In this document: positions 27,411 to 36,311 of the stretch, in pieces
How the letters are laid out: every line of letters starts with the position of its first letter
How positions within the stretch are numbered: the first letter of the stretch is position 1
Source: Pseudocitrobacter cyperus
Lineage (GTDB): Bacteria > Pseudomonadota > Gammaproteobacteria > Enterobacterales > Enterobacteriaceae
Direction: 5' to 3'
Assembly: GCF_039889165.1 (NCBI RefSeq)
Contig: NZ_JAYMYY010000001.1
Location: 1,488,001 to 1,552,000, forward strand
Length of the DNA: 64,000 nucleotides
Position numbers and translations under genes: made by a program
Notes under the pieces: generated by a model
Databases searched by the model: none
Seen by the model: only the letters and a program-made list of their open reading frames with translations
What the model was told of the DNA's origin: nothing

Positions 27411-27711
27411 ATTGAGAAGTTGTCACTTCGGGGAAACGCGAGGAATTATACGGTCAGCGGGCGTTGAGTCAATCCATTTCAGTGTGAAATCAGGGTTGCT
27501 ACCGACGCTGAGCAGAACCCCATCAACTATTGTCTTTTTTTTGACCAGACAAACCTGCGTCACCTCTCGGCTGAGAAAAACCTTATTCTGCTTTAAGTAA
27601 TGCCTGCTGGCAGATGTCTTCTCTGATGTCACAATATCTGACACTGACTGCGTAGTCGCGCCGTGAGAGATAATAAAGTGAAGCCGGCGTGACGGCACCA
27701 GGAAGAGAGCT
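27411..27711. other. Region between argU and fimY, no gene supported
   Basis: About 300 bases. In Salmonella the regulators fimW and STM0551 lie in this interval; here there is no room for either. The only long frame is antisense to fimY and has no family features. Promoters of argU and fimY should be here. Confidence 0.5.
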
Positions 27712-28428
27712 ATGCGTATCGCAATTCGCAGAGAAAGGAGGCGTCGTTCGGGCACCGATCACCCTGGATTTAAGAATCCACACTCATGGCCCCCCTTTTT
27801 CGATCGTCTTGAACGCCTGACTCACTCACTCGCTCTCTCGCACAAAACCGACTCCCCTCATTTTATTCTGGTCAGTAGCGATCAGTTTTTACGCCAGGGA
27901 TTTCGTTTCGCACCTTATCCACTGAGTAATGGCTGGGTCACGTCCACATTGGATCACGCGCTTGATCTCTTGCCCAGGGCACCGGGCGTACAGCTACTGG
28001 TGGATATTTATTACACCGATGCACCGGCCATCGAAACGCTGGATCGCCTCAGGCGGATCAGCTTTGAGCATCCGCAGAATCTCATTCATCTGATCGCCCC
28101 CACTCAGGATAAAAAATCATTGCGCTTTATGAAGGCGGTGACCGCATTAAGGATAATCAGCAGACAATCGCCGTTTCGCACTCTGCGTAAAAAGCTCCTG
28201 ATGCCGCAGCCTGTTCGCTACAGCCGTAAGAGCCATTTTTCACGCGATGAATGGCTGATTTTGATGGCGCTGACGCAGGGGCGCTCGCTGAAATCCATCG
28301 CCAGCGATCACGGCAAAAATTACCATAATGTTATCTACCGACTGGCACGCATTGTTGAACGTCTGCAACTTCAGCACCGCTCAGAACTTATTCATTTACT
28401 GCAAACTCTCTCCGCTAGTCCAATCTGA
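27712..28428 (+). CDS. fimY: Fimbrial regulator FimY
   Basis: A 238-aa regulator, near the length of Salmonella FimY. It opens with an Arg-rich stretch (MRIAIRRERRRRSGTDHP) and ends in a LuxR-like HTH (FSRDEWLILMALTQGRSLKSIASDHG). FimY works with FimZ to activate the fimA promoter. AGGAAGAG precedes the ATG. Codons 7, 9 and 10 are AGA, AGG, AGG; the gene for the AGA-reading tRNA is 300 bases away, and in Salmonella FimY translation is known to depend on that tRNA. Same strand as fimZ, separated by about 800 bases. Confidence 0.88.
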   Translation: MRIAIRRERRRRSGTDHPGFKNPHSWPPFFDRLERLTHSLALSHKTDSPHFILVSSDQFLRQGFRFAPYPLSNGWVTSTLDHALDLLPRAPGVQLLVDIYYTDAPAIETLDRLRRISFEHPQNLIHLIAPTQDKKSLRFMKAVTALRIISRQSPFRTLRKKLLMPQPVRYSRKSHFSRDEWLILMALTQGRSLKSIASDHGKNYHNVIYRLARIVERLQLQHRSELIHLLQTLSASPI

Positions 28429-29231
28429 CAATTTCATTAACTTCTTAAATCTTAGAATGTTTTAAGAAACTACTTAATTGAAATGATCTTTTTTTGTTAA
28501 TTTTAAACAATATTGCAATATTTATAACTATTCCTAATCCCGAAGATCCCCCAGAGAGAATGTCTGACCCTTTTATACTCTGAAGTATTTTCCTCTGGCG
28601 TTTTGCCAGGCCAATCTATCGGAAGTCATAGCAAATGCAGACAGAATATTCACCATCCCCCGGATATCGTAAGGTTTTCCAGCACATTGTTAACACACCA
28701 TTCTTTATCCCTGGTGAAATCATTTCGTGAGATCAAAAGGAATTTTTTGTGGAATAATCGTTGAATTGCGTTCAGTTGGATATGTTTCCCGAGCAGTTGT
28801 GCGCCATTAATTGCGCCACATCAATTAACACGCTCTCAACATTCAGCATCTATTTACATTTATGCCAGAAAAAAAAGGCAACTTCGCTATAGGATTTTAA
28901 ACACATGGAGGTAAACACTAAAAATAATTTGAATAAACTTTCTGCCCGGAACATCATATTAATTACTGATTATTACGACTTTAATAATGCTTTTCGGACA
29001 ATTCATAGCAAGTATAATAGCCATGTACTTATCGTGTTATAAGAAAAGCCTTTTTTGATGGTAACAACATTGTTTAAGTACCGGGCACCACCGTCATTAA
29101 TAATGGTACAAGTAGGGATAGATAACTCCACTGGAAGTAAGCATAAAGATTTTTGATTTATCCATTCGGCTTGTAATAGTTTCCATAATGGAATCCCACG
29201 TAACTATTCCAACAGTCTGAGGCATATAAAG
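28429..29231. other. AT-rich gap between fimY and fimZ
   Basis: An 803-base, strongly AT-rich interval, probably with a long fimZ leader and promoter. It holds one small inverted repeat (TTCTTAAA at 28442, TTTAAGAA at 28461) and one candidate short ORF listed separately. Nothing else is recognised. Confidence 0.45.
28905..29042 (+). CDS. Candidate 45-aa ORF upstream of fimZ
   Basis: ATG at 28905 with a weak AGGA upstream opens 45 codons (MEVNTKNNLNKLSARN...) ending TAA. The piece NIILITDYYDFNNAF resembles the first strand and helix of a response-regulator-like domain as seen in Fim and LuxR regulators. The frame stays open for 37 more codons after the TAA. It may be a degraded regulator gene or chance. 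Too short for a firm call. Confidence 0.25.
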   Translation: MEVNTKNNLNKLSARNIILITDYYDFNNAFRTIHSKYNSHVLIVL

Positions 29232-29864
29232 ATGAAACCGGCATCCGTTATCATTATGGACGAACACCCTATAGTCAGAATGTCGATTGAGATTCTGCTG
29301 CAGAAAAGCACACAGGTTAAGGTTGTTCTGAAATCAGACAACAGCAATGAAGTGCTTGAATATATTAGAAATAACACCGTGGATATGGTGATACTTGATA
29401 TTGAACTTCCGGGTTCTGACGGGTTTTCCTTGCTTAAGCGGATAAAGAACATCAGCGAAAAAACGAAAGTTCTTTTCTTGTCATCTAAATCTGAGTCTTT
29501 CTACGCATGTCGGGCAATCAGAGCCGGCGCGAACGGATTCGTCAGCAAACGGAAGGATCTTTGTGATATCTTCAAGGCAGTTGAGATGCTGCTTTCCGGA
29601 TATTCGTTCTTTCCTTCTGACTCCATGAATATCTTCGGAGGGGGAAACGTGCGTAGCAATAAATTTAATGACACGCCGTTATCCAACCGGGAGATCACCG
29701 TATTACGTTATCTTGCTAATGGTTTGTCAAATAAAGAGATAGCCGCCCAGCTATTGTTAAGCAATAAAACCATTAGCGCCCATAAATCAAATATTTTCAC
29801 TAAACTCGGCGTACATACCATCGTTGAGTTGATTGATTATGCGAAGGCCCACGAATTACTCTAG
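29232..29864 (+). CDS. fimZ: Fimbrial response regulator FimZ
   Basis: A 210-aa two-component response regulator. The receiver domain has the acidic pair DE at 10-11, the phospho-acceptor Asp56 in VILDIELP and Lys86. The C-terminal LuxR-type HTH is LSNREITVLRYLANGLSNKEIA. FimZ binds upstream of fimA and activates type 1 fimbriae; no partner kinase is coded next to it, as in Salmonella. It converges with fimF. Confidence 0.93.
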   Translation: MKPASVIIMDEHPIVRMSIEILLQKSTQVKVVLKSDNSNEVLEYIRNNTVDMVILDIELPGSDGFSLLKRIKNISEKTKVLFLSSKSESFYACRAIRAGANGFVSKRKDLCDIFKAVEMLLSGYSFFPSDSMNIFGGGNVRSNKFNDTPLSNREITVLRYLANGLSNKEIAAQLLLSNKTISAHKSNIFTKLGVHTIVELIDYAKAHELL

Positions 29865-29875
29865 CCCTTCATCGC

Positions 29876-29900
29876 TCCCGGCCCTGAGACGGGCCCGGGA
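29876..29900. terminator. GC-rich hairpin between fimZ and fimF
   Basis: TCCCGG-CCC pairs with GGG-C-CCGGGA around TGAGAC, between two convergent genes. No T-run on either side, so efficiency is uncertain. Confidence 0.5.
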
Positions 29901-29902
29901 AG

Positions 29903-30421
29903 TCAGTTATAATTAAGCGTAAAGGTCGCATCGGCGTCGGCGCTACCCGGCTGGGGATCGTCCGCCGTAGAAATGTAATTAGCATAAAACGACAGTGTGG
30001 CATCACCCTGCGCATCAGTCGCGACCTCTTTACTCTCCTGCTGTAACGGTAAGCGGGATTTATCCTCATCAAGGATCTCCACCGCAACGCGGCTGGCCTG
30101 GCTTGTACTGTTAAGCGCCAGCAAGGTGTTGTCCTGAGAGTCCGGTTTTCCGGCGAAGGTTATCGATACCGCGCCCGGTGGGCAGCCGGTTAAGCGAATA
30201 GAAAACGGCATCGCCTGGGTTTTACTGCCCGCAGTCAGTAACTGTTTCGTTGGCCATGAACCCAGTTGCACCTCTTTCGCACTGTCGCTGGCGTTCACCA
30301 CGCAGCTTAAGTCCACAATATTGCCGCGCAGTTCGATATTAATCTCTCCCAGCGGCGTTGCCGCCTGCCCGGCGCTCATCACCGCCAGTAATGACAGCGC
30401 AGCTATGAAATGACGTGGCAT
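29903..30421 (-). CDS. fimF: Type 1 fimbrial minor subunit FimF
   Basis: A 172-aa pilin-like protein with a signal peptide ending GQA. The ATG at 30421 is preceded by GAGGGG; the longer frame runs into fimH and is not used. It has the pilin cysteine pair (DLSCVV near residue 45 and TGCPPG near 85) and the C-terminal beta-zipper ending FTLNYN. It is a tip or adaptor subunit linking the adhesin to the rod. It is the last gene of the fimAICDHF operon. Confidence 0.88.
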   Translation of the reverse strand: MPRHFIAALSLLAVMSAGQAATPLGEINIELRGNIVDLSCVVNASDSAKEVQLGSWPTKQLLTAGSKTQAMPFSIRLTGCPPGAVSITFAGKPDSQDNTLLALNSTSQASRVAVEILDEDKSRLPLQQESKEVATDAQGDATLSFYANYISTADDPQPGSADADATFTLNYN

Positions 30422-30431
30422 CTTACCCCTC

Positions 30432-31445
30432 TTAATCGTAATCAACACGCAGATAGCCTCGGGAAGTAAATGCCCCTTCCGCCGGTTTATTACCGGTAAT
30501 ACTGACCGGCCAGGCACGAATCCCTACCTGCGCCTGCGCGGCATCGTCCAGGCGGAACGGGATGGTGCTTCCCAGCATATTCGGCGTTAAAGGATTGCCG
30601 CTCGCATCGGCGACGATGAACCCTAAATCCGGGTTATCAGAAACCAGCGCATTGCCTGACGCCTTTTCCGTCTCAATGCGCATTGTGAGATAGGCGTTCG
30701 CTTCGACGTTGGTGCATTTGATCCCAATCGTTCTGCTCTGCGCCGGAACGCTCGGCGGGCGTTGACCTGCACCAGCTTGCGAAAAGAGCGACGCACCAAT
30801 GTCGCCAAAATCAAACTCAACGACATTACCGGCATTGATTTCGCAACTTTGCGGGACTTCAATAGTGCCGCTGTAGCTGATGGTATAAACCACCGTGGTG
30901 AGCGGATCGGCGCTACCGGTGGTTACGTAGACCCGGAACATGGTTTGCCGGGGAATGACCACCATGTTGATAAAGCGCCGGGTAACTTTAAGTCGGAAAA
31001 CTAACTTCGAATCCGTTACCGGAAACGCCTTGTTTTTCGATACGTTTGGATGAGAGCCCATCTGGATGTAGTTGACTGGAGGGTAAAATTCTCCCGCAAA
31101 GTTATCGGTTATTTTCATTGCGCCATCAAGGTATTCATTCAGTTTCAAATACTGATATTTATCCTCAACACTTGTAACCTGCAGGTCTGTTGAATAGCTA
31201 CGCATAGTGGTGTTTCCGGATGTACCCTGTGGGCAAATCGCGTTTACGCCCACCAGGCCAGATTTTTGCGATAGCGTGACAACCTGACCAACCTGATTGT
31301 TGGCGCTGGTGAAAACATCCGTCAGATCGTAAGGGATATCCTTGGCGACACCGTCCGCGTTCGCACAAACAGTCGCCCGTGCGGCGGGTATCACCAGCCA
31401 CAATAAAATTATGCCCAACCCGCTTATTCTTTTGTTAACGTTCAC
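30432..31445 (-). CDS. fimH: Fimbrial tip adhesin FimH
   Basis: A 337-aa two-domain adhesin. A signal peptide (ends ARA) leads to a lectin domain (about 25-190) with cysteines in TVCANADG and NAICPQG. A pilin domain follows, starting near PQSCEINAG and ending RGYLRVDYD. Length and order match Salmonella FimH (335 aa). It would bind mannosylated host glycoproteins, though the binding-loop sequence may shift specificity. It overlaps the fimD stop by 11 bases, which supports co-translation. Confidence 0.9.
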   Translation of the reverse strand: MNVNKRISGLGIILLWLVIPAARATVCANADGVAKDIPYDLTDVFTSANNQVGQVVTLSQKSGLVGVNAICPQGTSGNTTMRSYSTDLQVTSVEDKYQYLKLNEYLDGAMKITDNFAGEFYPPVNYIQMGSHPNVSKNKAFPVTDSKLVFRLKVTRRFINMVVIPRQTMFRVYVTTGSADPLTTVVYTISYSGTIEVPQSCEINAGNVVEFDFGDIGASLFSQAGAGQRPPSVPAQSRTIGIKCTNVEANAYLTMRIETEKASGNALVSDNPDLGFIVADASGNPLTPNMLGSTIPFRLDDAAQAQVGIRAWPVSITGNKPAEGAFTSRGYLRVDYD

Positions 31446-34023
31446 AACGCGCTCCCATCATAGTGATCGCCTGATTTAAACTCTCCTGCGGGAGCGTATA
31501 TTTTGCCCGGCAGCGTTCCTGTTCGCTGTCGCCCCACTGAACCAACAACTCTCCGCTAAGCGGCAGGCCGCTGAGATAGATTTGTCCCTCTTCACCGGCC
31601 ATGCTGGTAACGCCGCTGTTCACTTCACGCACAATCGCGCCGAACGGTACAACGCGGTCGCCACGACGGACGGTTATCAGGGCACGCACGCCAATACGCG
31701 TGTCGAATGCCGCGCGCACCAGCGCGCCCCGGGTTGGCACCACGCTGCTGACGTTGTTTTCTACATCGGTATGGTCGTTCATTGAGTTGGTATCCAGTGC
31801 GATACGGTTGTAGCGATAGACCGTGGCATAAGGCATCACGGCGTAGCCGCGCCAGTCCGTTTTCACCCCGGTCTGATTTTCCACCTTCACGCCGCTCGCT
31901 CCCGGCGCTTTAATCAATACGTTGGTGTCGCCCAATGGCTGGCTGAAGGTCACGCCATCGGCGTGACCAACAATGCCTCCCGACAGTTGCCAGTTGAAAT
32001 CATGCTGATCGCGCGAATAGTTATAGCCTGCGCCGACCGTGCCGTAAGTGGCCTGCCAGTTAGCGGACGCACTGCCGCTGGAGCCGTTATTGCTGGTATG
32101 CCCCTGGGTCACGCTGTAGTTGAGGTTACGCCCCTCCAGCAGCGTACCGCTGACCCCGGTTTGCCAGGAGGTGTCCCCCTCTTTATTGCGGCTGGCCGAC
32201 GCCGTGGCATAGGCTCTGTCCAGAACGCTATCGCGACGATAACCGTTCGGGGTAAACAGGCTGAACGGCACAGAAACGTTGAACGAGGCAATTCTGTCAG
32301 TGCCGCTGATCCCCACTGCCTGGTTCCATGACCAGGTCAGGGAGTAGCTAATCCCCTTCCAGCCCCCGGCGTAGCCGAGTTGATACCAGATATTAGAATC
32401 GCTGGTTCCCCAGTAGGTCTGCTCGCTGCCGGAAAGATAAACGGAGCCATAATCGCCAAGAGACTGGGAAATATTGACCTGAAAGCGCCCCTTTTTGCTC
32501 CAGGTCAGATTGTGGTAACTCACCACATCCGGCACGCCATTTTTGTCATTTTCCGTGTCGGAATACTGGTAGCCGGACATCCGTTTCCACGCCACATCAT
32601 CCAGCGTGTAGAAACCGCGCGTTGAGTAGCGATAGCCCAACAACTGGAAGTTAGTGCCATAGCCATTCAGGGATTTTGCGTAGAGGAAGCGCAGCGACTG
32701 CCCTTCATGCCAGCTATCATCCGCCAGTTGGCTGCGGGCGTGGGTCACGTCCAGAGATATCGCGCCCCAGTCGCCAAGGTTTTTCCCGGCGCCAATCGCG
32801 GCCGCAGCGTAACGCGAGGCCATCTGCGTGCCGCCGTAAACGGTATACCCACCAGGCAAACCAACAATCATGGAGCCCTGACCAAAGAACGGCGTATCTT
32901 TCTGACTGTTACCGCTACGATACTCACCGGCCACCAGGTCATATTTGACCCTGCCCTCGCGTTGCAACAGAGGAACGGTGGAGTACGGCACGGTATAACG
33001 TTGCTGACTGCCGTCTTTCTCTTCTACCGTGACCTCCAGATCGCCGCTGGAGGAGGTTGGGTTCAGGTCACTAATCGCAAACGCGCCCGGCTGAACATAG
33101 CTTTGATAGATGACGTAACCATTCTGTCGGATCACTACTTTCGCCGGAGTACGCGCAATGCCGCGCACGGTTGGCGCATAGCCCTGTAGGCTGTCCGGAT
33201 ACATGCTGTCTGAGGAGTAGAGCCGCCCGCCGCGAAAACCGATACTGTCGAACACATCGTTGTCGGTATTGCTGTCACCCAGCACCATTTCGCTTTTCAG
33301 CGGAATGATCGACCGCTGTAGCCAGGTGCCGATATTTTCCCACTCGCTGTGACGCTGGCCGTTGTTACGGGTGTAGCGCCACGCGCCGTTATTGCGCAGC
33401 CGCCACGGGCCGTAATTCAACCCGCTCTGTAAATTGAGGTAGTGACTGTCGTCGTCGCTGCCCTTATTTCCGGTCAGGCTGTAGTTCAGCAACAACGCCG
33501 GAATGCCCTCATCCCACTCCTCAGGTGGAATATAGCCGCGCGCACTGTTGCTCATCGCCGCCTGCGGCAGACTCAGGCGTAAACGCAGCGACGAAAAATC
33601 AAATGCCACCACGCTGCCCGGCAACAGGCTTTCCAGCGCGACACAGCTCTCTTTCGCTTCATTGGCAAGCGTCGGGAACGCCGCCATGTTAACGCCCAGA
33701 CGCTGTAGAAAATCTCGCTGGATACAAGGTGCGAGACCCGCAGCGGGCGGCGGCGCGCTCCCGACGGCGACAAAGGTGAGATCCTGCGTGCCGATAAATT
33801 CATCATTACGCCAGATATCAACACGATAAACGCCGGGCGCCTGCTGATGCCCCTGCTCAAAACGGGAAAGATCGGCAACCGAAGCCGTATCTTCCGACAA
33901 AAATGCCGGGTTGAAGTAGCTCTCGCCGCGCCCGTCGGGTGACCAGAGCGCCGCCATCACTGCCAGCGTCAGCATACTGAGCGGGTGAAGGTTTTTCATG
34001 GTGTCGGCCTGCCCTGACTTCAT
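31435..34023 (-). CDS. fimD: Fimbrial outer-membrane usher FimD
   Basis: An 862-aa usher. It has an N-terminal chaperone-binding domain (YFNPAFL near residue 35, as in most ushers), a 24-strand barrel (about 150-670) interrupted by a plug domain, and two C-terminal domains with the late cysteine pair (RCRAKY...ARC). The ATG at 34023 overlaps the fimC stop in TGATG, a clear coupling signal; an ATG eight codons downstream is an alternative. It exports and assembles Fim subunits brought by FimC. Confidence 0.92.
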   Translation of the reverse strand: MKSGQADTMKNLHPLSMLTLAVMAALWSPDGRGESYFNPAFLSEDTASVADLSRFEQGHQQAPGVYRVDIWRNDEFIGTQDLTFVAVGSAPPPAAGLAPCIQRDFLQRLGVNMAAFPTLANEAKESCVALESLLPGSVVAFDFSSLRLRLSLPQAAMSNSARGYIPPEEWDEGIPALLLNYSLTGNKGSDDDSHYLNLQSGLNYGPWRLRNNGAWRYTRNNGQRHSEWENIGTWLQRSIIPLKSEMVLGDSNTDNDVFDSIGFRGGRLYSSDSMYPDSLQGYAPTVRGIARTPAKVVIRQNGYVIYQSYVQPGAFAISDLNPTSSSGDLEVTVEEKDGSQQRYTVPYSTVPLLQREGRVKYDLVAGEYRSGNSQKDTPFFGQGSMIVGLPGGYTVYGGTQMASRYAAAAIGAGKNLGDWGAISLDVTHARSQLADDSWHEGQSLRFLYAKSLNGYGTNFQLLGYRYSTRGFYTLDDVAWKRMSGYQYSDTENDKNGVPDVVSYHNLTWSKKGRFQVNISQSLGDYGSVYLSGSEQTYWGTSDSNIWYQLGYAGGWKGISYSLTWSWNQAVGISGTDRIASFNVSVPFSLFTPNGYRRDSVLDRAYATASASRNKEGDTSWQTGVSGTLLEGRNLNYSVTQGHTSNNGSSGSASANWQATYGTVGAGYNYSRDQHDFNWQLSGGIVGHADGVTFSQPLGDTNVLIKAPGASGVKVENQTGVKTDWRGYAVMPYATVYRYNRIALDTNSMNDHTDVENNVSSVVPTRGALVRAAFDTRIGVRALITVRRGDRVVPFGAIVREVNSGVTSMAGEEGQIYLSGLPLSGELLVQWGDSEQERCRAKYTLPQESLNQAITMMGARCER

Positions 34024-34718
34024 CAAAGATTCACGCGGTGTACGGGCGTAATCGCCCCATAATCATTAACGCTCTGCCACGAAAGCGTACCGCTCGCCGA
34101 AGCAGGAATGGTCTGCTGTGCGCTGTTTTTCGGCGCAATCATCAGGTTGTTGATGCGCTGCCCGCCAAGCTGCAAATTCACCAGCGTGACGTAATAAGGC
34201 GAAGCATTAGTGACTTTCAGGTGGCTGCCGCTGCGTTCAAAGCGCAGGTGCGATAGCGCTTCTTCCGGCGGCATAGCCAGATTTTTCGGACGGACGAAAA
34301 GTTTAATGCGCGACAAAATGGCCAGTTGCAGGACGTTCTTACCTTCGAGATTCGCTTTATTGACGGAGGGAATCGCCTTCACGTTCATCCAGAACAGCGA
34401 CTCGCGATCGGTCGGCAAAGGTTGCCCGGCATAGATAATACGCAGGGTATTTTCGCTTTTGGGCTCACTGACAAAGAGCGGCGGCGTTACGACAAATGTC
34501 GCCTCTTTTTTTCCGAGATCGTTTTCAATCCACGCGTTAATTAAATAACGTTCTTTATCGTTGCTATTGGTAATGGCCAGTGAAGTCTGCTTTGCGTCCG
34601 CCGGATAAATAACGCGCGTCGCGCCTAATGCCACCCCTCCGGACGCCTGTGCGGGTAATGAGATGCACAGTAATAAAATTAACAGGGCCATGCTCGATTT
34701 AATCATTGCGTTAATCAC
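34023..34718 (-). CDS. fimC: Periplasmic fimbrial chaperone FimC
   Basis: A 231-aa PapD-like chaperone with signal peptide (ends AQA). Immunoglobulin-fold domain 1 has the conserved ATRVIYPAD start and the subunit-capping strand LQLAILSRIKLFVRP; domain 2 ends VNDYGAITP. It carries pilins by donor-strand complementation to FimD. It sits between fimI and fimD in the standard order. Confidence 0.92.
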   Translation of the reverse strand: MINAMIKSSMALLILLLCISLPAQASGGVALGATRVIYPADAKQTSLAITNSNDKERYLINAWIENDLGKKEATFVVTPPLFVSEPKSENTLRIIYAGQPLPTDRESLFWMNVKAIPSVNKANLEGKNVLQLAILSRIKLFVRPKNLAMPPEEALSHLRFERSGSHLKVTNASPYYVTLVNLQLGGQRINNLMIAPKNSAQQTIPASASGTLSWQSVNDYGAITPVHRVNL

Positions 34719-34744
34719 GACAATACCTTTTCTCTTTTGATGCT

Positions 34745-35287
34745 TCAGGGATAAAGCAGCGTAAACCAGACATCTGACTGAATTGCACCCGGCATTACCT
34801 GGCCTGAAATAGCCCGGTAACGCGCGCTGAAATGAAATATCAGCTCATCATCATTAATGGGAAAATAGGAAACCGGCTGGGCGTTCGGAATAATGTGCCG
34901 CTCGCTGCTGTCAAATAAAGCCAGCCCCACACCGCTATTCGGTTGTCGGCCATCGACGTGCGAGGTCGTCATAAACACCAGCGGATCTTCCGATGGCGTC
35001 AGCCCCTGGAAGGCGATCCCCACGGTCTGCGAGACATCTTTTCGGCAATCCACCAGCCGCAGCGTAAAAGGCACCTGCGTGGTGGCGAAACTGCCCGGCC
35101 CGGTAAAAGCATTTGTCCGGTACTGCCCCATCTCGATGCGCATATTCTGGCTTTCAGTGGCGACAGCGCAGGCGCTGTTAACCAGTTCGCCCCGCATTTG
35201 TACCTTTCCGCCTTCGATAACAACTCTGTGCGCCAGCGCAGGCAGAGAAATCATCGACAGGGCCAGCAAGAACACAATCCCTCTCAT
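34745..35287 (-). CDS. fimI: Fimbrial subunit-like protein FimI
   Basis: A 180-aa pilin-like protein. The signal peptide ends ALA; the pilin cysteines are in VNSACAVATES and VDCRKD, and the C terminus is SDVWFTLLYP. Its position between fimA and fimC fits FimI, which anchors or terminates the rod in related systems. It follows fimA by 64 bases. Confidence 0.88.
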   Translation of the reverse strand: MRGIVFLLALSMISLPALAHRVVIEGGKVQMRGELVNSACAVATESQNMRIEMGQYRTNAFTGPGSFATTQVPFTLRLVDCRKDVSQTVGIAFQGLTPSEDPLVFMTTSHVDGRQPNSGVGLALFDSSERHIIPNAQPVSYFPINDDELIFHFSARYRAISGQVMPGAIQSDVWFTLLYP

Positions 35288-35351
35288 TCATGGCTCTCTT
35301 CAGGTGATTCGAGCCTCATCCCTGAGGCAAAGGCAGTCCCTGGATTAGCGA

Positions 35352-35903
35352 TTACTCGTACTTCATGACAAAGGTTGCGTCCGCATTCGCCTGACCAGGC
35401 TCTGCGGTATCCGCTGTCGCTTTGTAGCGCGCGCTGAAGTTCAGGGTGTTGGTGCCCTGCAGCAGCGTCTTCGCGGAGGAGAACGTTGCACCGTCCGGGC
35501 TCAGGGTTTTGGATTTGCTATCGAGGATCTCGATACCTACGCCTTTTGCCGCGGTGTTGTTGTCGGAAGAGTTCACTGCCAGCAGCGTTGCGTCGGTGGC
35601 GTCAGCCTGGCCGCTAAATGCAACAGCCGCAGTAGCAGAAACGCTTGGGTCGCAATCGTTCAGAACGATGGTGAACGGTATATTGGTGGAGGTATCGCCG
35701 ACTGCAGTAAATTTCGCCGTGCGATACTGGCCCAGTCTAACAATTTGATCTGAAGACTCAGTATTTACCGCACACGCTGCGTTGACTAATTCACCTTTAA
35801 AGTGAACGCTGCCGCCATTAACGGAAACTGCCGCAGCTTGCGCAGCCCCTGTCATTAATACGAAAGACGCCATCACAGTAGAGGCAATAGTACTCAGTTT
35901 CAT
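35352..35903 (-). CDS. fimA: Type 1 fimbrial major subunit FimA
   Basis: A 183-aa major pilin with signal peptide (ends AQA), the donor-strand-ready N terminus AAVSVNGGSVHFKGELVNAACAV, the Cys pair (ACAV and NDCD) and C-terminal ANADATFVMKYE. It is polymerised into the fimbrial rod. The first gene of the operon; FimZ/FimY probably act in the 408-base region upstream. No invertible switch with inverted repeats is seen, as expected for the Salmonella-type system. Confidence 0.92.
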   Translation of the reverse strand: MKLSTIASTVMASFVLMTGAAQAAAVSVNGGSVHFKGELVNAACAVNTESSDQIVRLGQYRTAKFTAVGDTSTNIPFTIVLNDCDPSVSATAAVAFSGQADATDATLLAVNSSDNNTAAKGVGIEILDSKSKTLSPDGATFSSAKTLLQGTNTLNFSARYKATADTAEPGQANADATFVMKYE

Positions 35904-36311
35904 AGGTATTCCTTAATGAATTAAAACGTTGTGACGAACCGAATATCCTGTACGACTCGCATGACATAGCACGGCAAATAATTGCCAGACCGCATAACCT
36001 CAACATCCATGAGAGAGTTGAAAGCCCTGCCAAATAATGGTCAGCGCAATATTCCAGCCAATAAACCGGAATAACTTTATTTCGACGATAAATTACCGAA
36101 ATTAAGTAGCAGAAAATACGTATAAACACTGAGGTCGACCTAAGCTGCGTCCTAATTTCCACCAGGAAAAAACCTTACGCGCAGCAAGACTATCGATACC
36201 ATAAGGGCCCTTTCGCGCGAAAACTCGCAAAGGATGACTGACAGCGAGCCCCGCATCTGACAAAATATAGCCATCCCCTTTTCGTAAGTGACAGATGGAA
36301 TCTTCTCTCTG
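35904..36311. promoter_or_regulatory. Divergent fimA/folD control region
   Basis: A 408-base gap with divergent promoters for fimA (-) and folD (+). By position the FimZ binding sites should lie here, but I cannot point to a consensus. No recombinase-type inverted repeats flank a segment, so there is no sign of phase-variable inversion. Confidence 0.5.

Noticed and set aside
27423..27755. 110-aa minus-strand frame as a fimW remnant
   Set aside because: It runs antisense into fimY, has no HTH or other recognisable motif, and I cannot align it with FimW.
35904..36311. Invertible fimA switch as in E. coli
   Set aside because: No pair of inverted repeats around a promoter segment and no fimB/fimE recombinase genes; the locus carries fimZ and fimY instead.
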